A stretch of DNA of 64,000 bases, taken from positions 154,660 to 218,659 of the forward strand of contig JBBQHP010000001.1 of the NCBI GenBank assembly GCA_038324085.1. The letters run 5' to 3'. Under the pieces are notes generated by a model. The model worked only from the letters and a program-made list of their open reading frames with translations. It was not told where the DNA came from and ran no database searches. The DNA is from Ga0077523 sp038324085. GTDB lineage: Bacteria > Pseudomonadota > Gammaproteobacteria > Burkholderiales > Ga0077523. Each line of letters opens with the position of its first letter. The stretch's first letter is position 1. Below are positions 59,301 through 61,904 of the stretch, piece by piece. A program made the translations under genes and the position numbers.

Positions 59301-60033
59301 CATCCACGAGGGTATCGAGATCGAAACTGCCACCCTGGATCTGCGCCCCGAGAAATCCCACGGCGAGACCGAAGTTCATGTCCGTCGCGTGCGCGACGCC
59401 ACCGACCTTGAAGTCGGCGATCTTGATGAAGAAGCGCTCTTCCGGGGCGAGGCCGTCAGACAGGTCGACGCCGAAGGAAAGCGAGAGATCCAGGTCGACC
59501 TGGAAATCGACGGTACCGGACGCATCCGCGGTAAGCCCGATGCCGGAACTTGTCGCGCCCACGACGAACGGCTGGTTCTGGAGGTTCCTGGTCTCGTCCA
59601 GCACGAGGTCGAAACGGATCTCGCCGGCATCCGTGTACGCGGACACGTGGTCCGCACCGATCACGTTGGCGAGGGCCGCCACGATGCCGTCCGACGTCTG
59701 CACCCCACCTTGTGCAAGATAGCTCTGCACCGGTGCCACGATCTTGGATTGCAGCAGTTGGGCGATGTCGAGGGCTGCACCGAGATTGGTGTTCACGCCC
59801 GGCAGGTTCTGCGCGAGTTCGCCGATCGCGCCGATACCCTGCGACCAGGCCTCGAGTTGCTGTAATCCGTTCGTCAGCAGGGCTTCGCTGGATGGATTCA
59901 GATCGGCCGAGAGCAGCAGGCGAGCCTCGAGCGGTTCGAACAAGGCCGGCCTGCGGCGAAAGGGAGGGCTTGCGGGATCTCTCGACCTGCCCTCGCGGCT
60001 GAAGAGTCGACCCAGAACGTTGCGCTTGCTCAT
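35398..60033 (-). CDS. Giant LEPR-XLL/RTX/beta-helix/cadherin-like/cohesin-dockerin protein
   Basis: 8,211 residues in one intact frame, ATG at 60033 with GGAG about seven bases upstream. Order: basic N-terminus with LEPR-XLL-type motif FEPLEARLLLSAD (32-44); repeated unrecognised module (about 50-1750); RTX nonapeptides (about 1830-2465); WSDxRxG six- to seven-blade repeat (about 2515-2895); five parallel beta-helix modules with Ig/CBM-like linkers (about 2900-6470); a nidogen-like SNG-FLQFSG/PLWDNL domain (about 6530-6745); an Ig-like domain; VNDAP-type cadherin and PKD-like domains (about 6880-7740); a cohesin-like domain (about 7868-7996); a dockerin-like region (about 8011-8076); a Pro/Ala-rich tail. 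There is no Sec signal peptide. Probably a calcium-stabilised extracellular adhesin or scaffold. Substrate and export route are unknown; the domain calls are by eye. Confidence 0.93.
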   Translation of the reverse strand: MSKRNVLGRLFSREGRSRDPASPPFRRRPALFEPLEARLLLSADLNPSSEALLTNGLQQLEAWSQGIGAIGELAQNLPGVNTNLGAALDIAQLLQSKIVAPVQSYLAQGGVQTSDGIVAALANVIGADHVSAYTDAGEIRFDLVLDETRNLQNQPFVVGATSSGIGLTADASGTVDFQVDLDLSLSFGVDLSDGLAPEERFFIKIADFKVGGVAHATDMNFGLAVGFLGAQIQGGSFDLDTLVDVAVANPDADAKGHITLSELLGTTIEGLIDPSAVTATLTGNLPMSVQALGAYTAGNAAVALSGNPFSGAPTITVTGAGAEDILNFGRAQPEGVLQVLNQVASWLNGLRGSDAFDGVIPLASGRTFGEVLRFAESFTSGLIDQLKDADGIATFSTAQTFAQRLSDLLGLPANAINASYNPSTNQLTFFMRLQSGFAASSDPIKFDLNLAPLGGISSSSVLSIDANGSAQFVLGFDLSPYAAVLVADDVLPATGVLSQDATIKVSLGGAAYVDVTIARDVTNNSRSALITDINAAFVAAGITGLTASLDANRLRLTYAGGFTGAFINILVPNVATNTAATELRLKASNTAVDSLSKKAFLRDVRVTGNVTAAASDVDAAANFGFFGVGINNGTATVSATVDVQFRKSGNNSIPMKLADLFDGLNNIPQWTSIASTGTMSATLPIAVTGNVIALSGSPRVQVSMTNVFQPNTVVVTFPDLQPLVNYQNLDFGDVLTAFGQLTTYLSSIDGFSFLNLDLPIIDKSVSDLVSFVARFGDAKSALQASGAQTIQALEQQLEQAFGIAPSALSVIFANQSLEFNLNLASAFSDTLPLNLNLGQLAGFTNTDGTNLNGIGDLIDVGGTGEFSVSASAALNLIFGFDLTNVATPRAYIRDDSNIALTARAVGSNLNFDAAVGPLGIFIRGGSVQLGNGGVAPATFGVAFKPVAGDRYYSNQWNTSALDVSLAGSASATLPVFFPTAANPLGGAGANNIQLNIGNLANISGTTTLTAPNIAAEIGSIDLFGNLNSFVDGIDLILATVQDALDGQVFGVNLPFVGHGLKDGAQFIEQLRVDVVQRLNDALSGGTQSTNQVKQILYEAFGAPGLNLLKDGNDAGSDVSANDIGLITVDSNNDGKIDDVKFNLILGKDVTIGAPIGFDLGLPGLGLAVADNSNVELGLGFTFNLGIGVSRNDGVYLDTSVLNEVAVTADARLKNFAMGGTLGILRLKIQDETEGDGDNQAPSLLHATFAIDLKDPVGGGNRLTYNELAGGSLSFSQIVGVSLTGGATINLDLTLGVPGDFGVTDPNAANFLNDQFPSLTADFNLTWNFLNDTTLTGSLQNVSFDNVRLNFGEFLDSFLGPIVDNITGIFDPLKPIIDAVTEPLPVISDIAGHDYTLLDLAADFGFIPQSTADFVQAVGDLLDLASIISSTAGDGVFIDFGSFNLNGINLRDQSSNAQLQNTNVLNGHTTGPATAIAQQLESVAPRFKSKKDQIKGNDAGGFKIPLLEDPLSAFKLILGQNVDLLTYTTPKFEFGFDFELEFGPVAVVLGVPIFVIFGGGASLEGQFTFGYDTQGMFDYAKSKNPIDFFNGFFVADHDANGKDIDEMVLRSQIYAGAKADVGIAEIGAKGGIFADVYMNINDPNDDGKLRGRELFEVIQNGFLCAFDYRGEMGAFLSVFAEVGFCPFCLSFDVEIARITLIEFSVNCDEPPPVLATLDANTGELQLNMGARSALRLHGDLDDGDESFSVKQVGQGTVMVEAFGYSQLYGRFSNVDEETGELGPDVTRIVGYGGRGNDSITIKENVDIPVELGGDFKTSTGNPLTDAVGDDILIAGGSGGALLQGGNGSDKIYGGSGVDVIYGGFMGNDSAPQDGGDFIYGRGGNDQIYGQGGADQIEGEGGDDTIDGGAGDDTLLGGSGNDTLRGGAGADILYGQLGSDILEGGAGSDALIGGAGDDALYGFSVSGAGDDNTRDQLWGDFAFGTDYAAVGGADGDAGNDTLYGQGGDDDLFGEAGQDTLRGGNGDDYISGGADADTIYGEAGDDTITGGTGADLIFGGLGADDISGDQGADLIWGNEGDDTIRGGADDDTILAGSGNDIVRGQEGDDQIFGEAGDDQLSGDLGDDVIVGGLGNDIAWGGAGRDRIYGSEGADQLFGGVGDDALYGEAGDDLLFGNAGDDLLDAGTGLDVLHGGADNDLLLGGAGVGKQLYGDEGDDHIIGTDDGGEDANFNDAIWFGDRIYGGAGDDTIEGLGGADYIEGGSGNDSIDGGSFGDLIFGQDGDDWLFGSFGNDTIFGGDGDDTLDGGVGVDLLRGEAGNDELIGGGGAGDDLGGGDGEDILRGSDDGADVMAGDAGRDILYGNGGNDVMRGGTGDDILDGGAGDDLIEGGAGSDVLIGGAQHDRLYGHSESGAGDDGAVDWLYGDFGTDLGEAGSGRDRLFGQGGNDILFGEGGDDFIDAGAGNSNVVNYGSGEDATASDFVTPPATPAPAVIGSNSDPQAVATLPAGPDYRGWWGEFSGSASGTGVSGNGGVALESALAVGANVRYTAWSDTRNGNTEIYVARQSNGVWEQLGSSASFGGVSGTLSQSRRPGIVEQGGAPVVAWTEIAANGESNIKIARWDGSAWVAMGESLDADGISNTGTADNVQLLVTATGVVAVWTDRTTGTPQVHARRFDSATSSWVALGASVAVTSFAQGVTEVAAATDGTRVAVAWVQGAGDAAEIRVREFSGGAWSQLADASSNAGPSRTPSIAYFDGALFAAWRDQTSGREEIYVQRYASGTWSDTQPGSDTGTGVSATTGRAFSPKLQSGGGKLYLIWGDDSVQERPDNSVAFYVESYVSGTGFVEQMPGDASNRGVSPTRGIVTTLSAAVDSSGRPFIAWNDARSGSPEVYLAGNLTAASRVFTANGSNTVQSILDNFDLGTGDVIFVEAGSQPGFTLGGNDSGVTILGAPTQDATFTSAVTVNAGIAGTLQRLRFEGGVQINDAGALTVTDSVVAGGGGLDVAGGSDVQIVHNVFNTGATLRISTAAAGTIAHNTLSGGTTGLQIDAAFTGPIRDNDITGNATGVGYNAAAELVGNRIFGNGTGVLSTVAGSSALGFVGAATPNDIHDNATGVQLVAATVRNQLVHDNATGVSGSGVVGGESLDVANRIEGNAIGIGAFTGTVQFNRIAGNDVGIAAATGDRIQHNLIYRNTEAGVRIAGATDVRIYNNTMYTASGDLVRLTGGASNVDLRNNVLWTEDGYDIFVANDSQVGFFSDYNDLYSSGTGKIGYWTRDFNDVLDWQADIARFDLHSIGRTAVNPQWAEPRFMNRGQDDFRLLPVAAGLRFTSPGIDDGDARADQGVPADYVNLLTNPGFESDLAGWTQVNINGTAVTAAPGAHEGTRYFKPGTTEEGYIEQVVDLLGPTVTAAAIDGQDLELVFGARIRVAAETPRDRGAIEIRFLDAGNAVIGTATRVDATNTSTRWELVGGRIDIPVGARKAVYRFIADREQTSGTADAYLDGAFAYVRQEAQGTDLGAYGNTSLDAPRPGTPRIELRFPDLYADLEKDKPLTIRWETFGNASESPVRVELWQDGPNGPAQRTTIAAATADDGELIWIPSSSGLDFGTYGLRIQVSLVTVPIVIDRAQESFTVPEGGTTYWVDDSSNVNDQYTLGGVGDNRHTGKLATAPKPYATNLLRVYDLNAAAVLNIDTGEYSMIDPVSISGSTDLGLGLDEGFTVRGPSDVSKVAALFPAIAGDRTRPVIELDDADNMTLTGLTLRDALRGLDVRNGSDGLALSYITVSGHAQDGMRVDTNAPFSTFDHLTAFGNTGRGIWIDGPIAGFTNGLAYNNTTNGIQIDGASAVVSDSVAHDNGGVGINLASLAVGSRVEANVAYANSQGMLVYSSGNGAQTIVGTLDLASGRGNLVYGNVSVGITAAYNTRVAGNTVRNQTSQYATGISLFGGSSAQRNVVFGNYTGISVSSGGDVTENRVYGNSYVGIDGYASNGFNANVVYSNPTNMRVSSNMQVANNLLYDSETYGIFVGGTSGTVLLNNTIYAAVGDVIRIQQNANNTRVRNNVIWTGGGDGIAVAADSQSGFTSDFNLFYTTGAGAVGSWQGADRTSLLSWQTATFGDKNSLFGDPLFVDVDGADGILGFQSAAVDGRDDDFHVRSQYGSFHGGALAPVAGGAGTGLPVFLSTTLTLDGATSPGIDRGAPTDPFANEPVNNGGYVNIGAYGNTVQASRSPSTYVLVTNPNGNEAVPQESSFDVRWRSTGFAGNVNLDWSDDGGTTWSVLSADEANDGVFTWTVDPATFPIDNDYRIRVRSVATPSIFDVSDNLFAITAPISIYYVNDGSTVGDQYTSAIGNDGNDGLTAATPKASIRAILETYDLDAGDIIRVDNGQYDLTTNITILADDSGVAIEGPNWAGGRAVINRGNTSSTSYAFQLTNADDITLRNLTITGAYYGIYAANGSGSDRLLVERSELTGNSQDGAYIAAGNFDALFSDNEAYANGNTGIQVEGGGGRVVGNHAWGNAYGIWVSSGGSSVDRIEVQGNVTHDNSADGISGQYRVLIFGNTSYGNGRYGISAYSGSGDALVSDNEVYRNAGGISLSVGAVGRANRVYANSGIGMELGGGGGAVAEYNIVYDNAIGISESQSRVANNLIYDNTTDGIVAYGVDDSYRGIYNNTIVQPTGNAIRENVNGYNLRIRDNILEVGAGYAISVPSTSQSGFMSDWNLFRLTGTGKVAFWEDRDFLTLSDWLYETGFDVDSLAAVPQFIDADGADDIRGYSTTPIGGGIIVDDGDAGFSTTGTWTTVVGRVNEVGPPPYTATTLEKTIYATAYGNDIAQIPGAGDGQSTARWAFEGLEDGTYEVSVHWPSGSGLVSNQGRYRIYDGAVGVANVVGIATLQQSAAPNDFSADGTTWERMETVDIRNGRMVVELSNAGSGATNRIVADAVRIQRIAGNHGVDDNFRLATTSPAVDRGDPRSVYLAEPTNNGARVDLGAYGNTASATQSAPQLVQVLDPNGLEKVEVGQSVTIEFRSAGLTPYDIELLMNAGNAGAPVQDWATELYRLSGRVTSVGTAFDTTGVSDAAPLPVYQSYAYADSGTGNKLSYSVPIADGTYTILLHTFSGTEAVGANRFSLALQGDEVAASIDRRALAGGTNKALVLSYDVTATGGQGLTLDLTNLTNNSAAIVAGIEIRRVNPGGVANPTVDLDISIDNGATWTPIAGAGGLTLDRLGRGSFDWTAGPLAANALIRARSASGVAPVSDTSDVPFQIANAGVDYYVNDGSTAGDEITTQIGDNANDGKSAATPMASLAALLRAYDLDANDVIHMDTGVYDLATNILLEAQDSGVTIRGPQGVGHAAVLNRGNTGQSVFQFAGADDVTIEYLALTGGQYAVYGGTDVDSDRITLNHVSIYGNRYGVYVGSTNDTVTIRNSEIYSNSSVGIQLGSAHGLIQNNLVRDNGTGIVAGLQGNVRADGVFVSGNEVRNNTYGISASYAVTIENNTVHHNAGTGISADQSPLIRGNTVYANAGGISISNGASAIDNVVYGNVGDGTNSGIGIYVRSGTVSGNQVYNNATGVYLDSSSTVRNNLIYGNTVRGVRMSGYQGSDNGLFGNTIYQLIGDAVWATGGGTNTSIRDNILVAGAGYALRVGDDTQIGFASNYNLFQTFGTGKLAFWEGRDFVTLSDWFFETGNDGESAVGNPQFVDIDGADGILGFAGDINGGADDDFRLSVSSPGVDHGDPNSLFVAEPANNGGRVDLGAYGNTVKATQSAAQLVQVLNPNGLEKFELGQTVQIDFRSAGLTPYDTMLQLNSGSATTVVDGWASDRYRVGGSATTNGAAISVTDVVDAAPTSVYSSYAYAAYGAGQTLSYQIPAADGTYQILLHTFSQGEAVGANRFSLALQGTEVASSIDRRALAGAANRAVVLAYDVTATGGQGISVDLTNITNNYGSLIAGIELRRINAAGVANPTVDLEVSTDSGASWIPVAGGVSLDADGRGSFTWAAGPVATSALIRATGHAGALAVTDVSDAPFQIANAGTAYYVNDASLAGNEYTTAPGNNANDGKTAATPMASLAALLRAYDLDVGDTIYVDTGVYNLSTNIVLSAEDSGVTIRGPVLPTHDAVLDRGNTNSNQRVFSFEGASDVTLEWLNVTGGQDGIQAVGTTGNDRITLQFMDIYNNSTNGVQISNGHSDWLIRDSAIHNNLQYGVTASGVDHLLIEDNEVYGNGNRGLGVSGSSEANRSFVTGNDVHDNGSVGIDVSSYVTASKNRVYNQNGSGDIGIYSYNSTSRVEDNDAYNNTTGIQTGYQGWIMGNRSFDNVVGIATYYSDNISRNFVYSNSTGISDGGYSEIFDNLVYANTNIGIAITYSHVAGDRSVYNNTVWQDTGDAIVVSGTANIRIRNNILSVGNGYAINVAADGQGNFSSDSNLFDLRTAAAKTGRWGATERLTLTDWQSISANHDASSKLGDPRFLDINGADNVLGDQDVTTGDGYDDNFSLDAGSTAIDSANAYEAAKPVANYPHDAALLDIEGRARHDDPSTVDTGTGWDLFVESTPGGSSYAETGTAVPYRTTSGATTITLPFAFSFYGKTYTSVQASVNGFLQFSGLDSANGGDNNTLDELLRNVRIAPLWDNLRTDQTQSAASGSTVGNIFVDSTVTNQITIRWAGTRQDVGGGDVNFSVTLFANGNIRFDYGDGNQSLTPTIGLSAGNGFTFVTSAYNGQTNLANAPSVLFTKTPGLTYFDIGAYEFLGNSGDQTPPTVTGIGTLPANNGATALAFTSIQVSTSEALNSISAKSPANYDLREAGVDNQFDTNDDVIIGVRPAYSYPETALTLDFLTGPNGTAGILQDGQYRLTLSGTKAIYDLSGNPLDGNADGTGGDDYIRFFTIDRTSNVAPVANDQSLNVNEDGSVLVTLSASDANGDALVYALLGDPAHGTLSEFDAAARTVRYTPIAGYTGPDGFQFRVDDGKAGVDTATVSINVLPVNDAPEARDQSVSLDEDTPRLIVLDASDTETPRAQLSFVVGTAPTHGTLSQGAAGGWTYTPDANYTGTDSFTWTVRDRGDPDGTPANALTSAPATVSLDIVAVNDAPVIVAVDGQVVLEGSTLLVDLDASDVEGQALTWSLDVAPDGMIIDDTTGVITWVPADGAATASVTARATDAGTPAAFSTITFGVTVQNVPPTLTLSGAAGVDQGTPFTLTLGRTDPGADTLASWEINWGDGQVESVAGAATTVQHTYFAGGTTYGITATGTDEDGAFASNTLNVSVVAPNTAPVPQSQTVFLDEDTPTVITLNATDVNGDPLIYSIEGAPAFGTLSSIDPVTRQVTFTPAANLRGNDSFTFRASDGLASAVGTITLKIRPVNDVPVADAASFTTAEDTALSGQLTGTDVETPDALTFNLVSGPASGALTLNPDGTFTYDPAANFFGVVSFVFTVTDTGDNELDCGCPLEPSGFMPDGPDTSLPVTVTIEVTAVNDDPVAADDAYAVGAGQTLAIDAAAGVLINDTDVDDTALMVDAVTDDVDHGTLDLLADGAFTYTPDAGYTGTDRFTYSVRDALGATDTAVVTINVLAPDNRAPVIAPIEGRAAVEGDVVSFSVDASDPDGDAVMFELVGAPQGASIDAASGLFQWQATDGDANYTFTVRVRDVHDAVADATFSVGVGNAPPAIGLVGANTVQQGTPYLLTLGAADPGQDTVVEWEVDWGDGLVETFAGGAALAVQHTYIAATGVFEIHVAATDEDGTWDAPDGLSVTVVPNLLEVTSFNADASGFNVRFSQAVDETTLNLYAGADSDPLQGGVADVRVILGNGATAVRGSIVMDADSQGFRFVRTGGVFTPGTYTVTLAGRVDGWIDTAGRALDGDRNGVAGGDFTATFVRTAADSSGPILSLPDFIRGPGQDVRVPNDSAGGMALPLSLANADGARSITFDLAYDATLLAIDAIEAVPGGPAVTITTAGIDGALQVTLEFAAPIVGAGARAVANIRSHVPATAPYGAQHVLDLGQVVVTLGNGSMRAGIDDDAVHAVGFLGDTDGNQAYNARDPFLLQYVLAGRDSGFGAWALTDPTIVGDVTPTAGLNVRDILRLQQQVALSRANPAGSGLPEFPLIPQLPVATLSLLALTTSPPPAPEAVPPGVAPAEDGVPGLMLPAPATGTVDWSGSFASVGLPPFVAPVAEPAAAAASAWMNSAWARDLSDRLAAVDDKADAARVALPGRELLRVLSRTFARR
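35808..36430 (-). other. Cohesin-like plus dockerin-like C-terminal pair of the giant protein
   Basis: Residues about 7868-7996 look like a cohesin jelly-roll (ITFDLAYDATLLAI, VTLEFAAPIVGAG, LDLGQVVVTLGNG). About 15 residues later, two dockerin type I half-repeats follow. The first, GDTDGNQAYNARDPFLL, has a full EF-hand-like calcium loop (Asp, Asp, Asn, Asn, Asp at positions 1, 3, 5, 9, 12). The second, GDVTPTAGLNVRDILRL, keeps positions 1, 9 and 12 but is degenerate in between. Confidence 0.65.
36820..39410 (-). repeat. Cadherin/PKD-like domain string of the giant protein
   Basis: About seven consecutive Ig-fold domains of 90-110 residues. Their linkers read PVNDAPEARDQ, AVNDAPVIVAV, RPVNDVPVADAA and AVNDDPVAADD, and the bodies carry GTLxxxADGxFTYTPxxxYTGTDxFTY cores (Cadherin_5 / Big_9-like). 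Two PKD-like domains contain INWGDGQVESV and VDWGDGLVETF. Such strings usually form calcium-stiffened stalks in large adhesins. Confidence 0.8.
40640..51331 (-). repeat. Five tandem parallel beta-helix modules of the giant protein
   Basis: Modules start at about 51331, 49120, 47055, 44240 and 41955. Each opens with a YYVNDGS...NDGK-ATP segment and a DYDxxDxIxxDTGxYD strand. Right-handed beta-helix coils follow (NosD/pectate-lyase type: IxxNxVYxNxxGI). Each closes with SDxNLF..GKxAFWE.RDFxTLSDW, a P-x-F-x-D-x-D-G-A-D line and DLGAYGNT. Linkers between modules are Ig-like. Module 3 carries an inserted golvesin/CBM-like domain (near 45,210-45,700), and module 1 is followed by a galactose-binding-like domain (near 49,470-49,985). 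Modules 4 and 5 are most alike. Confidence 0.75.
51350..52490 (-). repeat. Six- to seven-fold WSDxRxG/IYVARx repeat (propeller-like) in the giant protein
   Basis: Successive units of about 50-65 residues follow the pattern hydrophobic-AW-D/T-x-x-x-G-x-x-x-IYVxRx, then W-x-x-L-G. Examples are YTAWSDTRNGNTEIYVARQ, VVAWTEIAANGESNIKIAR, FAAWRDQTSGREEIYVQRY and FIAWNDARSGSPEVYLAGN. They resemble sialidase- or Kelch-like blades. A beta-propeller fold is inferred, not shown. Confidence 0.6.
52640..54545 (-). repeat. RTX calcium-binding nonapeptide block in the giant protein
   Basis: Several dozen GGxGxDxLx-type repeats (for example GGAGDDTLLGGSGNDTL) form a long parallel beta-roll that needs calcium to fold. 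It is interrupted by duplicated inserts that share LYGxSxSGAGDD and a WGDF/YGDF element, near 54,100 and 52,790. Position is unusual: classical type I secreted RTX proteins carry the block near the C-terminus, whereas here about 5,750 residues follow. Confidence 0.93.
56250..59880 (-). repeat. Unrecognised N-terminal module in about four copies within the giant protein
   Basis: Each copy has a helical segment of about 70-90 residues, then a beta-rich block with a GFDL-type strand and an acidic turn: FGVDLSDG near residue 190, FVLGFDLSPY near 475, LIFGFDLTNV near 885, LGFTFNLGIG near 1180. Copies are spaced about 290-400 residues apart. They diverge strongly in sequence but keep the order helix, LxFxLxL, GFDL, inert beta block (VG.LG..I.GG). 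I do not recognise a named family. Confidence 0.55.
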
Positions 60034-60586
60034 TCACTTCTCCCGGGCCGCGCGGACACGACCATTGTTCCGATTCGGAAAGCGACCGAATGCGCAAGCC
60101 GCTCAGGCGGTTCCCGGAACGGGCGGGAATCCTCGAGACCGCGTGTTCAATGCATCCCTGGTCGGTCGTACTTCCTGCGTGGCCCATTGCGGCTTCCGAG
60201 GAACATACGCCCAGCAGACTTCTTGGCGAAACGTCGTCCCGTCGGCACGCGCGAAACAGCGCACGTGCGCCCGAGACAGAATCTTTGTGTGGTTGGCCGG
60301 GGACTTTCCGGCGTTCGATCTTCGGGCGGAAAGCAGTCCTGCGGTGTCCCTGAATCGACCCAGAAAATACTCTCGAACGTGAGATTTGTCCAGATTTTCA
60401 GAGGGCTCGCTGGTTACCGAAGTCATTAATATTTTCAATCCATTACAGGGACTCATCCGACTCGTCGGGGATACCCCGATTGCCCGAAAACCTCCCGCAT
60501 GCAACGTGTTTTCCAGCGCTCGCACGGGATCTGTAATCGGGTGGATCTGCCCCCCACCCGTGCCGCTTTCGGCGCGGGGCAGGCGC
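60034..60586. other. Leader/intergenic region upstream of the giant gene
   Basis: About 550 bp without a supported gene. It contains an AT-rich patch near 60,425-60,450 but no clear sigma-70 or sigma-54 promoter, tRNA or riboswitch that I can recognise. A long 5' untranslated region or regulatory region for the giant gene is possible. Confidence 0.4.
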
Positions 60587-60610
60587 AAAAAAAAGGCGCC
60601 CGAAGGCGCC
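60587..60610 (-). terminator. Intrinsic terminator behind the small membrane-protein gene
   Basis: GGCGCC, TTCG tetraloop, GGCGCC and then eight T residues on the minus strand. It lies 37 bp after the stop at 60648. This separates the small gene from the giant gene downstream. Confidence 0.9.
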
Positions 60611-60647
60611 GCAGTTGCACATCGCTCGCGTCTTTGTTGTGTGTGCT

Positions 60648-60821
60648 TCAGGCGCGTTTCGAATCCTTGCGAAGGACCAGCCCACCCGCGACGAGTGCCG
60701 CCACAGCCAACCACAGCGACGTGGTCGAGTGGTCGCCCGATAGGGCAAGCGCTGCCGCGCGGGTCGGCAGCGCATACGCTGCCATGACTGCAGTCAGAAC
60801 GAATTGTGTGGAACAGGTCAC
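60648..60821 (-). CDS. Putative small membrane protein (57 residues; 45 from the internal ATG)
   Basis: From a GTG at 60821 the product starts MTCSTQFVLTAVMAAYALPT. It has a hydrophobic signal-like N-terminus, a short polar SGDHSTTS loop and a C-terminal transmembrane helix (SLWLAVAALVAGGLVL) ending RKDSKRA. The hydrophobic helix plus basic tail resembles the general layout of C-terminal membrane anchors, but no LPXTG or PEP-CTERM box is present. An internal ATG at 60785 would give 45 residues. The GTG overlaps the stop of an upstream eight-codon frame. A strong terminator follows. I recognise no family. Confidence 0.5.
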   Translation of the reverse strand: MTCSTQFVLTAVMAAYALPTRAAALALSGDHSTTSLWLAVAALVAGGLVLRKDSKRA

Positions 60822-60844
60822 CAGACGCTCACTGAAACTGACAT
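60818..60844 (-). CDS. Eight-codon leader overlapping the small membrane-protein start
   Basis: ATG at 60844 with GAAGG seven bases upstream encodes MSVSVSVW and ends in TGA. The stop overlaps the GTG at 60821 as GTGA. The good ribosome binding site belongs to this frame, so the downstream protein may depend on reinitiation. Alternatively, a small indel has split what was one N-terminus. Confidence 0.3.
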   Translation of the reverse strand: MSVSVSVW

Positions 60845-60850
60845 TTTGTC

Positions 60851-61139
60851 ACCTTCTACCCATTGAGCAATCTGCGCACCACCCCCTTACTTAATTGTTT
60901 TGCATAATTATTTCCGGCCGCGACCCCTGCCTCTGTCAGGGATGTCGACGGTCGGAACATCGGGTCGCAGTGGTTGAAGGTCGCTCTGGAGCCGCTTCGG
61001 ATCGTCCAGCAACTCGCGCGATCGCGATCGTCGGGCCGCTACCTCTCGCCCATCCTCTGCTTGCGCCGGAAAGCAGTTGAAGGCGGTGCCGCCAGAGAGC
61101 CGACTACGATTGCGCCCTCCTTCGGATGGATTGCGCCGC
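60851..61139. other. Intergenic region with AT-rich island
   Basis: About 290 bp between the ABC permease stop and the small gene. An AT-rich stretch (TTAATTGTTTTGCATAATTA, near 60,890-60,910) stands out in otherwise GC-rich DNA and is a plausible promoter location for the small gene. No clear hexamer pair was found. No gene is supported here. Confidence 0.35.
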
Positions 61140-61904
61140 TCAAACGGCTCGCTGATGATGGTTCGGCCGCCAACGCAGCAAGTGGGACTCGCACATCGAG
61201 ACCAATCCGTCGAGTGCCACTGCGCACACGGTCAGGACCACGACGCCTGCGAGAACCGCGTCGATGTCGAAAGTCCCTTCAGCCTGCAGGATCAGATACC
61301 CGATACCCCGGGCGGACCCGAGATACTCACCGACGACAGCGCCCACGAACGCCATACCCACTGCGGTATGAAGGCTCGCAAACGCCCAGGAGAGAGCGCT
61401 CGGCAGGTAGACGTGACGCAACAGGCCACGACGCGTCGCACCGAGCATGCGCGCATTGGCGACGATCACCGGACTGACGTCACGCACGCCGTGAAAGACG
61501 CTGAAAAACACGACGAAGAAAACCAACGTTATTCCGAGAACGATCTTGCCGGTCATGCCCAGGCCGAACCAGACGGCAAAGATCGGGGCCAATATCACGC
61601 GCGGCATTGCATTGAGCCCCTTGATGTAGGGATCGAGTACTCGTGCGGCAAACGGGGAAATCCCCAACCACAGTCCAACGGCGACGCCGGCTGCGGTGCC
61701 GATGAAGAATGCCGCCACCGTCTCGACCAGGGTCACCGCAAGATGCGACCAGATCTCCCCCCCTACGAACCAGGTCACGATGCGCCGGCCAACCGCCAGC
61801 GGTTCACCGAAAAAGAAGCGCGGCAGCCAATCGACGCGGACGAGAACGTGCCAAAGGCCGATCAAGGCCGCAAGAATCGCGAACTGGACGGCGCGCAATC
61901 GCAT
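61140..61904 (-). CDS. SsuC/TauC/NitT-type ABC transporter permease
   Basis: 254 residues, about six transmembrane helices, BPD_transp_1 fold. The EAA-loop region reads ARMLGATRRGLLRHVYLPSA, which contacts the ATPase, and the PRVILAPIFAVWFGLGMTGK segment is typical of the nitrate/sulfonate/taurine/pyrimidine-precursor family. The start ATG overlaps the ATPase stop as TGATG (61906-61902), fixing it at 61904. Transported ligand unknown. Confidence 0.92.
   Translation of the reverse strand: MRLRAVQFAILAALIGLWHVLVRVDWLPRFFFGEPLAVGRRIVTWFVGGEIWSHLAVTLVETVAAFFIGTAAGVAVGLWLGISPFAARVLDPYIKGLNAMPRVILAPIFAVWFGLGMTGKIVLGITLVFFVVFFSVFHGVRDVSPVIVANARMLGATRRGLLRHVYLPSALSWAFASLHTAVGMAFVGAVVGEYLGSARGIGYLILQAEGTFDIDAVLAGVVVLTVCAVALDGLVSMCESHLLRWRPNHHQRAV

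Noticed and set aside
60895..61080. Plus-strand 61-codon frame in the gap before the ABC permease
   Set aside because: No ribosome binding site, no family resemblance, atypical composition.
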